A DNA stretch of 64,000 nt. Origin: Verrucomicrobiaceae bacterium. Lineage in GTDB: Bacteria > Verrucomicrobiota > Verrucomicrobiia > Opitutales > Intestinicryptomonadaceae. How positions within the stretch are numbered: the stretch's first letter is position 1; the number at the start of each line of letters is the position of its first letter. The position numbers were made by a program, and so were the translations under genes. The stretch covers positions 62,001 through 126,000 of the forward strand of contig SUVO01000006.1 in NCBI GenBank assembly GCA_015061955.1, given 5' to 3'. Below, piece after piece: positions 27,840 through 35,860 of the stretch. The notes below the pieces were generated by a model. The model saw only the letters and a list, made by a program, of their open reading frames with translations. It made no database searches and was not told the DNA's origin.

Positions 27840-30179
27840 TTATTTTAAAACATTACCCTCAAAAAGTACATTTTTTACGGTATCTGAATCGTAGTAAACA
27901 CCAACATCTTTTATCAAAGGCGATGCTATCCAAGTATTATTTACAATATTTACATTCTCTGCTCTATTTAAATACAAGGACCCCCTATAATAATGTTCTT
28001 CAATACGTTTTCTTTTACTTGAAATTGTATTATTTCTAAACGTTATATTTTTAGCCGATGAAATTAGTGCAACTACGCCATAAGAATCGTTAAAGGTGTT
28101 GTTTTCTAACAGAATATTGCTAATTACAGGAAAGTCAGATTGCTCGAACGACGGGTCTTTATGCAGATAAACCCCCATAAAGATAGTAAATGCCTTATCT
28201 TGATATTTTCTATCCATTACATTAGTATTATCGAAAACGCAATTACGAACAACAACGTTATTAACGCCAAAACCTTCGCACCACGATTTTCTTGTAAAGC
28301 CCGATTCAAACTTAATTGCGCCCATCTGAGTATTGAAAAACTTGCAATTTTCAATAGTAATATTCTTGGTCAACATAAGTAAACTTCGAGCTCTATTTGC
28401 CGAAAACGTGCAATTGCGTATTATCAAATTTGATGAATCAAAATTGTTATTATACATTACAAAGCCATCGTATTTAGGTTCAGGCAATTTTTTATCGAGA
28501 ATAATTTTACGATTATTTTTATCTTTATAATTTGTCTTAACAACCTTTGCCTTAAAATTAGCTGGCTCGTAATTACTGTGTACAAACTCTAAAGTATCGC
28601 CTACTTTATAAGAAATTCTGGATTTCAACGTGATTTCATTTTCACCACTTTTTAAACCAAACGAAGTTACATCGTGAACATTCATACAATCGTCGGAACC
28701 CAACGATAAATCGCAATTTTCAAGTTTAAAATTCCCCAAAGAACGCACAACGTGGATATGGTCGGCAGTGCAAGTTATAACACGCAATTTATCATTTTCA
28801 GGAGGCAGTATATCAACATTTATAAACTGATAATTTTGTTGAGCACCATTTATATGAATGGCATGCCCCTTGCACGATAAAATTCTGACATTTTCCATTG
28901 TAAAATGCTTATTACCGAACAATTCAAAACCACCTATGCCATAGTGCATATGTTTCATTCTATAATATTTATTTAGGGCAAGTTTATAATCTAATCTCTG
29001 ATAATATTTTTGAGCAATATACACTCTCAAACGCGAATCCGACATCCATTTCATTCGTGGACCTTTGTCTTTAGGAGAAAAACCAAAGAAGATATTTGGC
29101 ACTTTATCGGCGCCAATAGAGCGAGTTTGAGGATTCCACGCTTCAAAATTAGCAATGCGAATTTTCTTATTAGCCAATGCGTATTTGTTATCTGAATTGT
29201 TGTAATCAACAAGTTCAAACTCCCAATAATAACTTTTATTTTCTTTGCCATGAGACACCATTTTTACTATTGCCGCAAGTGGATCGGTTTGCCAATCGTA
29301 ATCCATTTTTAAATTTGAAATTTTTGTACGAAGGCAATTTTTTACATGCATATTCGCCGACCCATTTTTTCTACAAAATACAAAAGTAGAGCCATTGGCG
29401 TCGAAAGTAAAGTCGGTTAGATTCTCGAACATAACTGGAGTATCTGAAAAAAACTTATATGTGCCATGTGGAATAACCAAATGCGTTGCTTTAATCTTTC
29501 TAGCATGAGCTATTGCCTTATTTAAGGCTATTGCACAATTTTCATTACTATCAACAACGCCAAAATCAGCTCCGTTTACGACAATTTTTTTTGCAATTTT
29601 TGGAAATTGAACTTCAAATTCGGTAGCACCTGTTGGAAGATTTTTTAAAGTTGTGGTCGATGTTGTTGCATTTGGGGTTGCGGGTATAAATTTTTCACCA
29701 TTGCCTTCAATTATCTTAATATTTGTCAATTCAGCAACAAATTGACCTTCGCCCGACAATTCAAACCATGCCTGTTTGCATTCTTGTGGAACATCAAATT
29801 TTAGCTTAGCAATGTTGTTCGGCTTCGACGCAAACAAATTATATGTTGCAATTTCATTGTTATCGGCAATAGCCTTAAGTTGCATTTTTGCAAACTTAGC
29901 CGAATTTGCATTGGCTATATTATATTTTATTGTAGCAGTATATGTTTTACCCGTAGAAAACAAACTCTTGTTAGTTCTAAATATTAAAACAGATGCAGTC
30001 GCATTTTTAGTGGTATCTACAACTAACGATTTTGCATTTGTAGATGCTTTTGCTACATCGACATTTACATATTCAACACCTGATTTTTCCGAAAAACAAT
30101 CTACAAATACATTGCTATTAGAAAAGCAATAATTTACCAACAATAATAAAACTACAATTACAAAAGATTTTTTTAGCAT
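27840..30179 (-). CDS. Secreted right-handed beta-helix protein, GH110-like
   Basis: 779-residue exported protein (signal peptide MLKKSFVIVVLLLLVNYCFS). After an N-terminal beta-sandwich domain of about 170 residues, the rest is a parallel beta-helix with repeated NCTF/ENCKF/ENNTF rungs. The segment GSDDCMNVHD, followed by a strand-rich insert and NFDSSNLIIRNCTF, resembles the region around the acidic residues of GH110 alpha-1,3-galactosidases; a pectinase-like role is the alternative. The start was set at 30179 with a GGGGG Shine-Dalgarno site just upstream; a TTG six codons earlier is less likely. No neighbouring gene is co-transcribed. Likely a host- or algal-glycan glycosidase. Confidence 0.6.
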   Translation of the reverse strand: MLKKSFVIVVLLLLVNYCFSNSNVFVDCFSEKSGVEYVNVDVAKASTNAKSLVVDTTKNATASVLIFRTNKSLFSTGKTYTATIKYNIANANSAKFAKMQLKAIADNNEIATYNLFASKPNNIAKLKFDVPQECKQAWFELSGEGQFVAELTNIKIIEGNGEKFIPATPNATTSTTTLKNLPTGATEFEVQFPKIAKKIVVNGADFGVVDSNENCAIALNKAIAHARKIKATHLVIPHGTYKFFSDTPVMFENLTDFTFDANGSTFVFCRKNGSANMHVKNCLRTKISNLKMDYDWQTDPLAAIVKMVSHGKENKSYYWEFELVDYNNSDNKYALANKKIRIANFEAWNPQTRSIGADKVPNIFFGFSPKDKGPRMKWMSDSRLRVYIAQKYYQRLDYKLALNKYYRMKHMHYGIGGFELFGNKHFTMENVRILSCKGHAIHINGAQQNYQFINVDILPPENDKLRVITCTADHIHVVRSLGNFKLENCDLSLGSDDCMNVHDVTSFGLKSGENEITLKSRISYKVGDTLEFVHSNYEPANFKAKVVKTNYKDKNNRKIILDKKLPEPKYDGFVMYNNNFDSSNLIIRNCTFSANRARSLLMLTKNITIENCKFFNTQMGAIKFESGFTRKSWCEGFGVNNVVVRNCVFDNTNVMDRKYQDKAFTIFMGVYLHKDPSFEQSDFPVISNILLENNTFNDSYGVVALISSAKNITFRNNTISSKRKRIEEHYYRGSLYLNRAENVNIVNNTWIASPLIKDVGVYYDSDTVKNVLFEGNVLK

Positions 30180-30233
30180 ATTACCCCCTTCCGACAAAAA
30201 AGTTAATATGTTTTTTTACACTATATCAATAAA

Positions 30234-30257
30234 AAAAACTCCGTATTCGGAGTTTTT
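30234..30257. terminator. Terminator of the Bro-N gene
   Basis: Arms AAAAACTCCG and CGGAGTTTTT around a TATT loop. The T-run continues on the minus strand. Confidence 0.85.
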
Positions 30258-30273
30258 AATCGGGAAGTAATTT

Positions 30274-30684
30274 TTATTTCTTTTCTTCTTTTTCAGGCTC
30301 TGAAATCATTTCAGGCTTGAGTGCATTGATGTTTTCAAACGCCAATTTTGCGAGCCATTCTTTTAAAACTTCAGCTTTTGGTGTCTGAATGCTTTGAACC
30401 AAGCGAAATACACCTTCAACAGTTGCACATTTTATTTTTTGTGTGCCACCATTAGTTTTTATCGGAATTAGAGGAGCTAATGCATGCCAATCTTTCGACA
30501 ACATTCTGTCTTTTTTGCGCATCTTGGAAATATAGTCTTTTGTGTCCTCGCGCTCTGTAAGCCAAAGCACCAAGTCGGCAATGACATAATATTTTGTTCC
30601 GTTGAAAACTGTTCTACGAATTTTTTCGTTTTCCAAGAGATTCAACCCCAAATTAATATTGATATCTGATGTTTTGTTTACCAT
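30274..30684 (-). CDS. Bro-N domain (phage antirepressor-like) protein
   Basis: 136-residue protein matching the BRO family N-terminal domain: FNGTKYYVIADLVLWLTE, then a DTKDYISKMRKKDR segment and CATVEGVFRLVQSIQTPKAEVLKEWLAKL. The domain occurs in phage antirepressors and related chromosomal proteins and binds DNA. The C-terminus ends in an acidic/lysine tail (EPEKEEKK). AAAGGA lies 8 nt before the ATG. It stands alone with its own terminator and no other phage gene nearby, so it is either a domesticated regulator or a leftover of a prophage. Confidence 0.75.
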   Translation of the reverse strand: MVNKTSDININLGLNLLENEKIRRTVFNGTKYYVIADLVLWLTEREDTKDYISKMRKKDRMLSKDWHALAPLIPIKTNGGTQKIKCATVEGVFRLVQSIQTPKAEVLKEWLAKLAFENINALKPEMISEPEKEEKK

Positions 30685-30915
30685 TTGTTTTTCCTTTTAA
30701 TGTACTCTCTTTTTAGACAATATTTTTTTTAATTAGTTTCAAGTTTTTTTTTACAATAGAAGTGATTTTTTTTGTTTTTTAAGGCAATTTTAATTGATTT
30801 TATGGTAGTTGTGGGCTTTTTGAGTGTTTTTTGGTATTTGTAATAACTATTCTTTTTAGTATAAAAATTTAAATATGTTTTTAATTGAGTGAAAATGTTT
30901 GTTGTAAAAAAAATA

Positions 30916-30943
30916 AAAAACGTTCCTTTTGGGGAACGTTTTT
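30916..30943. terminator. Terminator after tRNA-Lys
   Basis: Arms AAAAACGTTCC and GGAACGTTTTT around a 6-nt loop. The minus strand continues into a U-rich run, which would end the tRNA-Lys transcript. The 230 bases between this and the Bro-N start hold nothing recognisable. Confidence 0.8.
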
Positions 30944-30954
30944 ATTTTTAGAAG

Positions 30955-31026
30955 TAGGCCGGCCGGGATTTGAACCCGGAACCAATTGCTTAAAAGGCAA
31001 CTGCTCTACCGTTGAGCTACCGGCCC
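30955..31026 (-). tRNA. tRNA-Lys (TTT anticodon)
   Basis: 72-nt tRNA. The acceptor arm GGGCCGG pairs with CCGGCCT, including one G-U pair. The anticodon stem GTTGC/GCAAT encloses CTTTTAA, giving TTT. The T-arm is CCGGG-TTCAAAT-CCCGG. The discriminator is A and CCA is not encoded. It lies 70 nt downstream of pgpA on the same strand. Confidence 0.95.
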
Positions 31027-31095
31027 TCCTTGACTAAATTAAGTACAACATACTGCATTTATTTGTTTTAAATGCAAGCTTTTTTTTTAAAAAAA

Positions 31096-31605
31096 TTAAA
31101 TAATTAAGAAATTTGTAAAGAAACTAATAGAAATCAAGCAGATACAAGTTACAATTCCAGCTGCAATATCATCGGCAACACAGCCTAAACCTCCTTCAAG
31201 AGCTTGCAATTTGTTTATAAAAAGAAGTTTTGTTATGTCGAAAAGTCTGAAGAGTGCAAAACCAAGCAATAGCCCCCAAATCGAGTATTGAGTTTCAAAT
31301 GGATTAAAAAAGCACACTGGCATTGCAACAAATTCATCTAAGTTTATCATTCCAGGATCACGAACTTGTAAATGTCTTTCGGCTGCATCGCATATACCAA
31401 CTGCTATGTATGCCAACACAATGCACGCCAATATGTATAAAGGAACATTGAGTTTACAAAATAGTGGGTATAGGGCAATGCCAACTGCCGATCCCCATGT
31501 TCCAGGAGCAGCTAAATTGCCTATTCCGAAAAGCGTAGCAGTTTTTACAGCAACGTTTTTGCTGAGCTTATCAGCCCAAGGGTAGAGTTTTTCTTTTATA
31601 GGCAT
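31096..31605 (-). CDS. pgpA: Phosphatidylglycerophosphatase A
   Basis: 169-residue integral membrane enzyme that dephosphorylates phosphatidylglycerophosphate to phosphatidylglycerol. Family motifs are GIGNLAAPGTWGS near residue 27, ICDAAERHLQVRDPG, and the catalytic NLDEFVAMPV near residue 90. Three to four hydrophobic helices are visible. It is encoded 1 nt after pgsA, which makes its substrate, so the pair gives the last two steps of phosphatidylglycerol synthesis. Confidence 0.95.
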   Translation of the reverse strand: MPIKEKLYPWADKLSKNVAVKTATLFGIGNLAAPGTWGSAVGIALYPLFCKLNVPLYILACIVLAYIAVGICDAAERHLQVRDPGMINLDEFVAMPVCFFNPFETQYSIWGLLLGFALFRLFDITKLLFINKLQALEGGLGCVADDIAAGIVTCICLISISFFTNFLII

Positions 31606-31606
31606 C

Positions 31607-32206
31607 TTATTCTTTCATTAGGCTTGAGTATTTTATCGAGTACGAAAGAGCCGATATAATACTTAAAATTGTAGCTAATCCAAGTGTTGCCAAGCCTGAG
31701 TAAAAACTAAGGTTGAGCCAGAATTTGTACATAGCAGTATTTTCCATTCCTAAGAAGTCGCATCGCATAGCGTGTGCAAATATAATTGCGCCAATCGAAT
31801 ACATTTGGAAAGCAGCTTTGTATTTGCCCAATGTTTCTGCGGCAATAACAACACCTTTTTTAGAAGCTAACATACGAAAACCACTTATGTAGAATTCGCG
31901 CGACATCGATATTATAGCGCATATCAAAGCAAATATAGTCCATTCTTGGTATAAGTTGAGTGCAAATAAAGTCATAAACATGGTAACTACCATAATTTTG
32001 TCGCTCAGGGCGTCCATAAATTTGCCGAAATTTGTAATTATATTGTATTTTCTGGCAATGTAGCCGTCGAACCAGTCGGTTATTCCGGCAATAAAAAACA
32101 CAACAACTGCTATCGATGCAAAGTATTGATAGTTTATGAATAATAATGTAGTAGTTGTAAAAGTTAGTACAACGCGCATTAAAGTTAAAATATTTGGCAA
32201 ATTCAT
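31607..32206 (-). CDS. pgsA: CDP-diacylglycerol--glycerol-3-phosphate 3-phosphatidyltransferase
   Basis: 199-residue membrane enzyme joining CDP-diacylglycerol and glycerol-3-phosphate. The CDP-alcohol phosphatidyltransferase signature D-G-x2-A-R-x8-G-x3-D-x3-D is intact at DGYIARKYNIITNFGKFMDALSD, about residues 47-69. Several transmembrane helices flank it. It starts divergently from coaD, 48 nt away. Confidence 0.95.
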   Translation of the reverse strand: MNLPNILTLMRVVLTFTTTTLLFINYQYFASIAVVVFFIAGITDWFDGYIARKYNIITNFGKFMDALSDKIMVVTMFMTLFALNLYQEWTIFALICAIISMSREFYISGFRMLASKKGVVIAAETLGKYKAAFQMYSIGAIIFAHAMRCDFLGMENTAMYKFWLNLSFYSGLATLGLATILSIISALSYSIKYSSLMKE

Positions 32207-32254
32207 AGTCGAAAAGTCTTGCGGATTTTTTAGTTTTTACAAGTATTTAATTAC

Positions 32255-32737
32255 ATGAAGAAAAAATCGGCAATTTATCCTGGAACTTTCGACCCTGTTA
32301 CGAATGGTCATTTAGATGTTTTACGAAGAGCTTGCGAGCTTTTCGATGAAGTTGTTGTTGCAGTAGCGCAGAATGCTGGAAAAACACCAATGTTTGATCC
32401 AGAAACTCGTGTACGTTTGATTCGTGAAAATATAACAGATTTACCAAACGTGAAAGTTTGTTATATAGATGGGTTGACCGTAGATTTTGCAAAAAATTTG
32501 GGAGCAGTTGCAATAATACGAGGTTTGCGAGCAGTGTCCGACTTTGAGTTTGAATTTCAGATGGCACAAATGAATAGATTTTTAGATAGCCAAATTGAGA
32601 CTATATTCTTGATGCCATCGCACAAATATTTTTATACAAGCTCAACAATAATAAAGCAAGTTTGCATGTATTCTCCAGAACGCGTGAAAGAGTTTGTACC
32701 TACAAACGTGTTAGAGCTCATGCTTAAAAATAAATAA
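32255..32737 (+). CDS. coaD: Phosphopantetheine adenylyltransferase
   Basis: 160-residue enzyme of coenzyme A synthesis that adenylates 4'-phosphopantetheine. The nucleotidyltransferase motif [14 protein letters not shown] is at residues 8-21, [18 protein letters not shown] is the conserved mid-block, and [10 protein letters not shown] replaces the usual ISSTLVKEV. Length is normal. A TATTTA box ends 5 nt before the ATG, so the message may be leaderless. A terminator follows. Confidence 0.96.
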   Translation: MKKKSAIYPGTFDPVTNGHLDVLRRACELFDEVVVAVAQNAGKTPMFDPETRVRLIRENITDLPNVKVCYIDGLTVDFAKNLGAVAIIRGLRAVSDFEFEFQMAQMNRFLDSQIETIFLMPSHKYFYTSSTIIKQVCMYSPERVKEFVPTNVLELMLKNK

Positions 32738-32741
32738 AAAA

Positions 32742-32762
32742 AACACTCTTTCGTAGAGTGTT
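32742..32762. terminator. Terminator after coaD
   Basis: Arms AACACTCT and AGAGTGTT around a 5-nt loop. A-rich sequence upstream gives a U-run on the minus strand; on the plus strand only a short TT follows, so it may serve the opposite-strand gene better. Confidence 0.55.
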
Positions 32763-32811
32763 ATTGCGATATATGTATAACAATTTAGAGTTAGAAATAA
32801 AAAAATAAAGG

Positions 32812-32997
32812 CTATTCGTTTGTTTTTGTTGCTGCCTGTTTTTGAAGCTTGCGCATTTTTTGTTCTAACTCTAATGCTATTTTTCTATGGGTTGGCGTTT
32901 TTTGTAATGAGTTTATTGACTTATATGCAATTTTTAGTTCGTCTAAAATTTTTTTTGTTTCTTGATCGTTTTGTTCGTTTTGGTGTGTATTATTCAT
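32812..32997 (-). CDS. Small hypothetical helical protein
   Basis: 61-residue, highly charged protein with a helical, coiled-coil-like body (ILDELKIAYKSINSLQK, then ALELEQKMRKLQKQ). No signal or membrane segment. Its start overlaps the end of the ECF sigma gene by 8 nt, which supports co-translation and hence a possible anti-sigma or accessory role, but no family is recognised. It could also be a non-functional frame. Confidence 0.4.
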   Translation of the reverse strand: MNNTHQNEQNDQETKKILDELKIAYKSINSLQKTPTHRKIALELEQKMRKLQKQAATKTNE

Positions 32998-33652
32998 TGT
33001 AGAATTCCTTCATTCTTTCGTCTTCAGATAATATTTGTTTTAGTTTTTTTACAATTCTATATATCCCATTATTTATAACGTGTGCCGAAACTCCTAATTC
33101 GTTTACAACGTCGTTTATATCGACATTATTAAGTTTTATCATTTCAAAAGCTGTACAAGTACGAGCATCGAAATTATCGCGTATTGTTAGGTATGCGTCC
33201 ATTATTAAAGAGTACTTTAATGCGCGCATTTCTTCTTCGGCAAGTTTTGTTTTTGAATTAGAGGCAAGTTCTAATTCTGCTTGATATAAGGCTGTGCTGT
33301 CATCGTTGTCGATTGATTCTATCTGCGATATGTCAGAGTGTTTTCTGATGTAATCTACAACGCGTCTATCGCAAATTGTTTTTAGTAGAAATCTAAATCG
33401 AGACTTTTTTGAATCGTATTTGTCGGCATTAAAAAGTTTGTTGAGCGATACCACTACTTCGCTTACAACTTCATCAATAACTTGTTTGGGTGTACCGTAC
33501 CAACCTTTGTTGTAAAATGAGTTTGAAACCATTACTGTTATTGGTGCGTGATAGATATCGAAAAATCTTTGCCATGCACCATTCCAGACTGCACTTTTTT
33601 GTGGGTCTATAAGCTGAGATATAATAGTTTTAGGTGTATTGGGAATTTTCAT
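32990..33652 (-). CDS. ECF-type RNA polymerase sigma factor
   Basis: 220-residue sigma-70 family protein with region 2 near residues 45-110 (KSRFRFLLKTICDRRVVDYIRKH) and a region-4-like helix-turn-helix near 170-205 (VDINDVVNELGVSAHVINNGIYRIVKKLKQIL). It lacks regions 1 and 3 and so is ECF-like. The linker is longer than usual, as in PVC sigma factors linked to kinases. A promoter with TTTACA and TATTTT 17 nt apart ends 4 nt before the ATG. It lies just downstream of the Ser/Thr kinase gene on the same strand. Confidence 0.8.
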   Translation of the reverse strand: MKIPNTPKTIISQLIDPQKSAVWNGAWQRFFDIYHAPITVMVSNSFYNKGWYGTPKQVIDEVVSEVVVSLNKLFNADKYDSKKSRFRFLLKTICDRRVVDYIRKHSDISQIESIDNDDSTALYQAELELASNSKTKLAEEEMRALKYSLIMDAYLTIRDNFDARTCTAFEMIKLNNVDINDVVNELGVSAHVINNGIYRIVKKLKQILSEDERMKEFYNE

Positions 33653-33656
33653 CTAC

Positions 33657-33685
33657 AAAATACATTCGTGCTTGTTTTTTGTAAA
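33657..33685 (-). promoter_or_regulatory. Putative promoter of the ECF sigma gene
   Basis: On the minus strand TTTACA, a 17-nt spacer and TATTTT, ending 4 nt before the start codon; no Shine-Dalgarno is seen. It gives the sigma gene its own promoter inside the kinase-sigma region. Confidence 0.45.
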
Positions 33686-33698
33686 ATCACGCAAGTGT

Positions 33699-35249
33699 TT
33701 ATTTTTTTATCTCTTTTTGGTATAAATCTATCAGATTTTTTTCATTTAGATGTTCAGAATATTGTTTTTCAACATAGTTTCTATAATTTTCTATTGTTGT
33801 GAACGTTTGAGCGTGTTGTTCCATTTTTTTGTATGATTCAAAAGATTTAAGCAAATTATCTTTTGCCATTTTTCTAAGGTATAGTTTTTCTTTTTTTATG
33901 CTAACAATTCCAGGATATATGTAGGTGGCGTAGAATTGTTGTTTTAATTGCTCAATATGATTTGAAGTTAGTTTTGGGTTGCGTTTATGAATTTTTTCTT
34001 TGCGTTGCCATTCTTCGTGTTGGTATTGCATTGCTTCTTCTGCTTCAATGTTTATCTGAGCATCAGATTTTTCTGCTAATTCTTTTTGTTGTAAAAATTG
34101 TTGTTTGAAGCTTTCGGCATTGTCGAAGTTCGATTTTTTCCATTCTTCAAATGATTGAATTTTAATTTTTGTGATAGAATTTGAAAAACCATTCTGCGAT
34201 ACTTCTCTGAAAAATGCGTCTGAAAGTATAGTCTTTTTTGTAGGTTGATAAGTTGGTTGATTCCCTATTTGAGCGTGTTTTGTGGTATTTTGTAATGTGA
34301 AATACATTGCAAGTGCGCCAGTGAAAACGCATCCGATAGCAATGCTTGTGTATAGTGTAGGTTTTAGATTTTTATTAGGCTTTTTTGTAGGCGTTGCGAA
34401 ATTGAGCGATGATGAAAAATCGGTTGATACAATTGCATTGCGAAAATCTTGAATAGTTAAAAAGCGCTCTGTTGGATTTTCAGCGATTGCTCGCATTATA
34501 CATCTATGCCAGTGTAGCCATTGAGCTTTGTCGGTATCGGAAATTGAATCTGTTATCTTTTCGGGGAAACGATACGCTGGACGCCCGATTGTGTCGGGTA
34601 GGTTGCCAGTTATTAGCGAGTAAAAAGTGGTGGCAAGTCCGTAGGTGTCGGGATTACCTCCTTTGGCAATGTACCAACTCGGAGCAATATAAAGTGGAGT
34701 TCCTACATTCGATAGTGTTCGGTGGTCGTTTTCCAATAAACTAAAGTCTGATAGAGTTGGTTTCCCGTCGAAGAATAAGATGTTGTCGGGTTTGATGTCG
34801 CGATGTAGCATCGAGTTTTCGCCTAAGGCTATAGTTGCGTCAAAAATTGGTAAGATGAGCGATAATATTTCGTCTCGAGAAAACCATTCGTTTTTTTGCG
34901 AGTCTATTTTAGCGTCGATTATATTTGCTAGCGATTTTTCTTGCCAGCGAAAATCTGAAGGTGGAAATTTCTCAGCAGATTCTAGAGTATCGGCAAGAGG
35001 CATTACATAAAATATGGCAGAATTGTTTATTTTGCCACTTTCTATAATTTCAATAAAATTAGGTATGTTTTTTAGATTAGAATATTTTTCTAAAGCATTA
35101 GTTTCGCGAGATGCGTTTTCCGACTTTATTATTTTTATAGCTACATAGTTGTTCGTTTTATCTTGAGCTAAGTATACGTCGCCAAAACCACCTTTGCCGA
35201 TAAGTCGTAATAGTTTATAGCCAGAAATTTGCTCAATGTTATTAGTCAT
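33699..35249 (-). CDS. Membrane-anchored Ser/Thr protein kinase
   Basis: 516-residue Hanks-type kinase. The glycine-rich loop is IGKGGFGDVY near residues 17-26, the catalytic lysine is Lys39 in VAIKI, and the HRDIKPDN loop has Asp151. The metal-binding DFG is replaced by DFS at 168-170. An Ala-Pro segment (TPLYIAPSWY) stands for the APE region. One transmembrane helix lies near residues 295-315 and the C-terminal 200 residues are Lys/Glu/Gln-rich and helical, probably extracytoplasmic. It is encoded upstream of the ECF sigma factor, a pairing known in PVC bacteria where the kinase controls the sigma factor. Confidence 0.88.
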   Translation of the reverse strand: MTNNIEQISGYKLLRLIGKGGFGDVYLAQDKTNNYVAIKIIKSENASRETNALEKYSNLKNIPNFIEIIESGKINNSAIFYVMPLADTLESAEKFPPSDFRWQEKSLANIIDAKIDSQKNEWFSRDEILSLILPIFDATIALGENSMLHRDIKPDNILFFDGKPTLSDFSLLENDHRTLSNVGTPLYIAPSWYIAKGGNPDTYGLATTFYSLITGNLPDTIGRPAYRFPEKITDSISDTDKAQWLHWHRCIMRAIAENPTERFLTIQDFRNAIVSTDFSSSLNFATPTKKPNKNLKPTLYTSIAIGCVFTGALAMYFTLQNTTKHAQIGNQPTYQPTKKTILSDAFFREVSQNGFSNSITKIKIQSFEEWKKSNFDNAESFKQQFLQQKELAEKSDAQINIEAEEAMQYQHEEWQRKEKIHKRNPKLTSNHIEQLKQQFYATYIYPGIVSIKKEKLYLRKMAKDNLLKSFESYKKMEQHAQTFTTIENYRNYVEKQYSEHLNEKNLIDLYQKEIKK

Positions 35250-35382
35250 TTTTTTATGGATAGCATATAACTAAACATTTACGCAACGAATTTTTTTGAG
35301 ATTTTTTGTTGTTTGCGTGGTTTTATACAAATTTTTGCGAGTGTATATATTGTATGCGCAAATTTACACAAATAAAAATTAG

Positions 35383-35592
35383 TTATTCAGTAGGCTTTTT
35401 ACGAGTTTTTACGGGTTTCATTTCGTATGGAAGCTCAATTTTACCACCGTTATTTTTTGCTTCTTCTAAGAGTGATTTTATTGCAATGCGTACAATATCT
35501 GCGGCGTTTAGGTTCCATTTCGTAGCGAGTTCTTCCAGAAGTTGTCGGTCTTCTGGTTCTAAGCGTATACCCATTGAATGTTTTGAACTCAT
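35383..35592 (-). CDS. Ribbon-helix-helix (CopG-like) DNA-binding protein
   Basis: 69-residue protein. A short strand (GIRLEPED) leads into two helices (RQLLEELATKW, ADIVRIAIKSLLEE), the ribbon-helix-helix pattern of CopG/Arc-type regulators, followed by a basic proline-rich tail. The start was placed at 35592; codons further up only add a hydrophobic run out of keeping with the fold. It is divergent from a second RHH gene at 35683, with both promoters inside about 90 bp, which fits mutual or self regulation. Confidence 0.7.
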   Translation of the reverse strand: MSSKHSMGIRLEPEDRQLLEELATKWNLNAADIVRIAIKSLLEEAKNNGGKIELPYEMKPVKTRKKPTE

Positions 35593-35599
35593 AATAAGA

Positions 35600-35673
35600 A
35601 TAATCGGAAATAATAATATAATTGTCAACCCGAATTAAAAAAACTTGACAAATATAAAAACGTGGCACAATGT
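35600..35673. promoter_or_regulatory. Divergent promoters between two RHH genes
   Basis: Minus strand: TTGACA (35623-35628), 17 nt, GATTAT (35600-35605), 7 nt before the ATG. Plus strand: TTGACA (35645-35650) with a weak CAATGT 17 nt on. The two -35 boxes form an inverted pair, TTGTCAA and TTGACAA, 16 nt apart. Confidence 0.5.
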
Positions 35674-35682
35674 AGCACATAG

Positions 35683-35826
35683 ATGAAAGAGTTAAATATA
35701 AAGCTTACTTTAGAAGAATTGAAAGCTCTTGAAGCGCTTGCCAAAACGATGGGCGTAAGCGTTGAAACTCTTATAAAACTCTCAATCAAACGAATTTGTG
35801 ATAGAAAGTCGCAAACAACTAAATAA
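35683..35826 (+). CDS. Short ribbon-helix-helix protein
   Basis: 47-residue protein too small for most gene finders. The sequence (strand NIKLTLEE, helix KALEALAKTMG, helix VETLIKLSIKRICD) follows the same RHH layout as the divergent gene at 35592, with conserved positions (I-x-L, ALA/ELA, IKLSIK/VRIAIK), so the two look like paralogues. It would bind DNA as a dimer. It is read towards the frameshifted small gene and the SPFH cassette and is a good candidate for their regulator. Confidence 0.65.
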   Translation: MKELNIKLTLEELKALEALAKTMGVSVETLIKLSIKRICDRKSQTTK

Positions 35827-35860
35827 ACCTCAGAACAATAATAGAAACTAAAATAGAAAC

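Noticed and set aside
30781-30910. Possible small RNA between tRNA-Lys and Bro-N
   Set aside because: Only A/T-rich sequence with no stem-loop, promoter or terminator arrangement that would support it.
30274-31026. Integrated prophage at tRNA-Lys
   Set aside because: Only a single Bro-N gene is present; no integrase, structural genes or tRNA-end duplication is seen.
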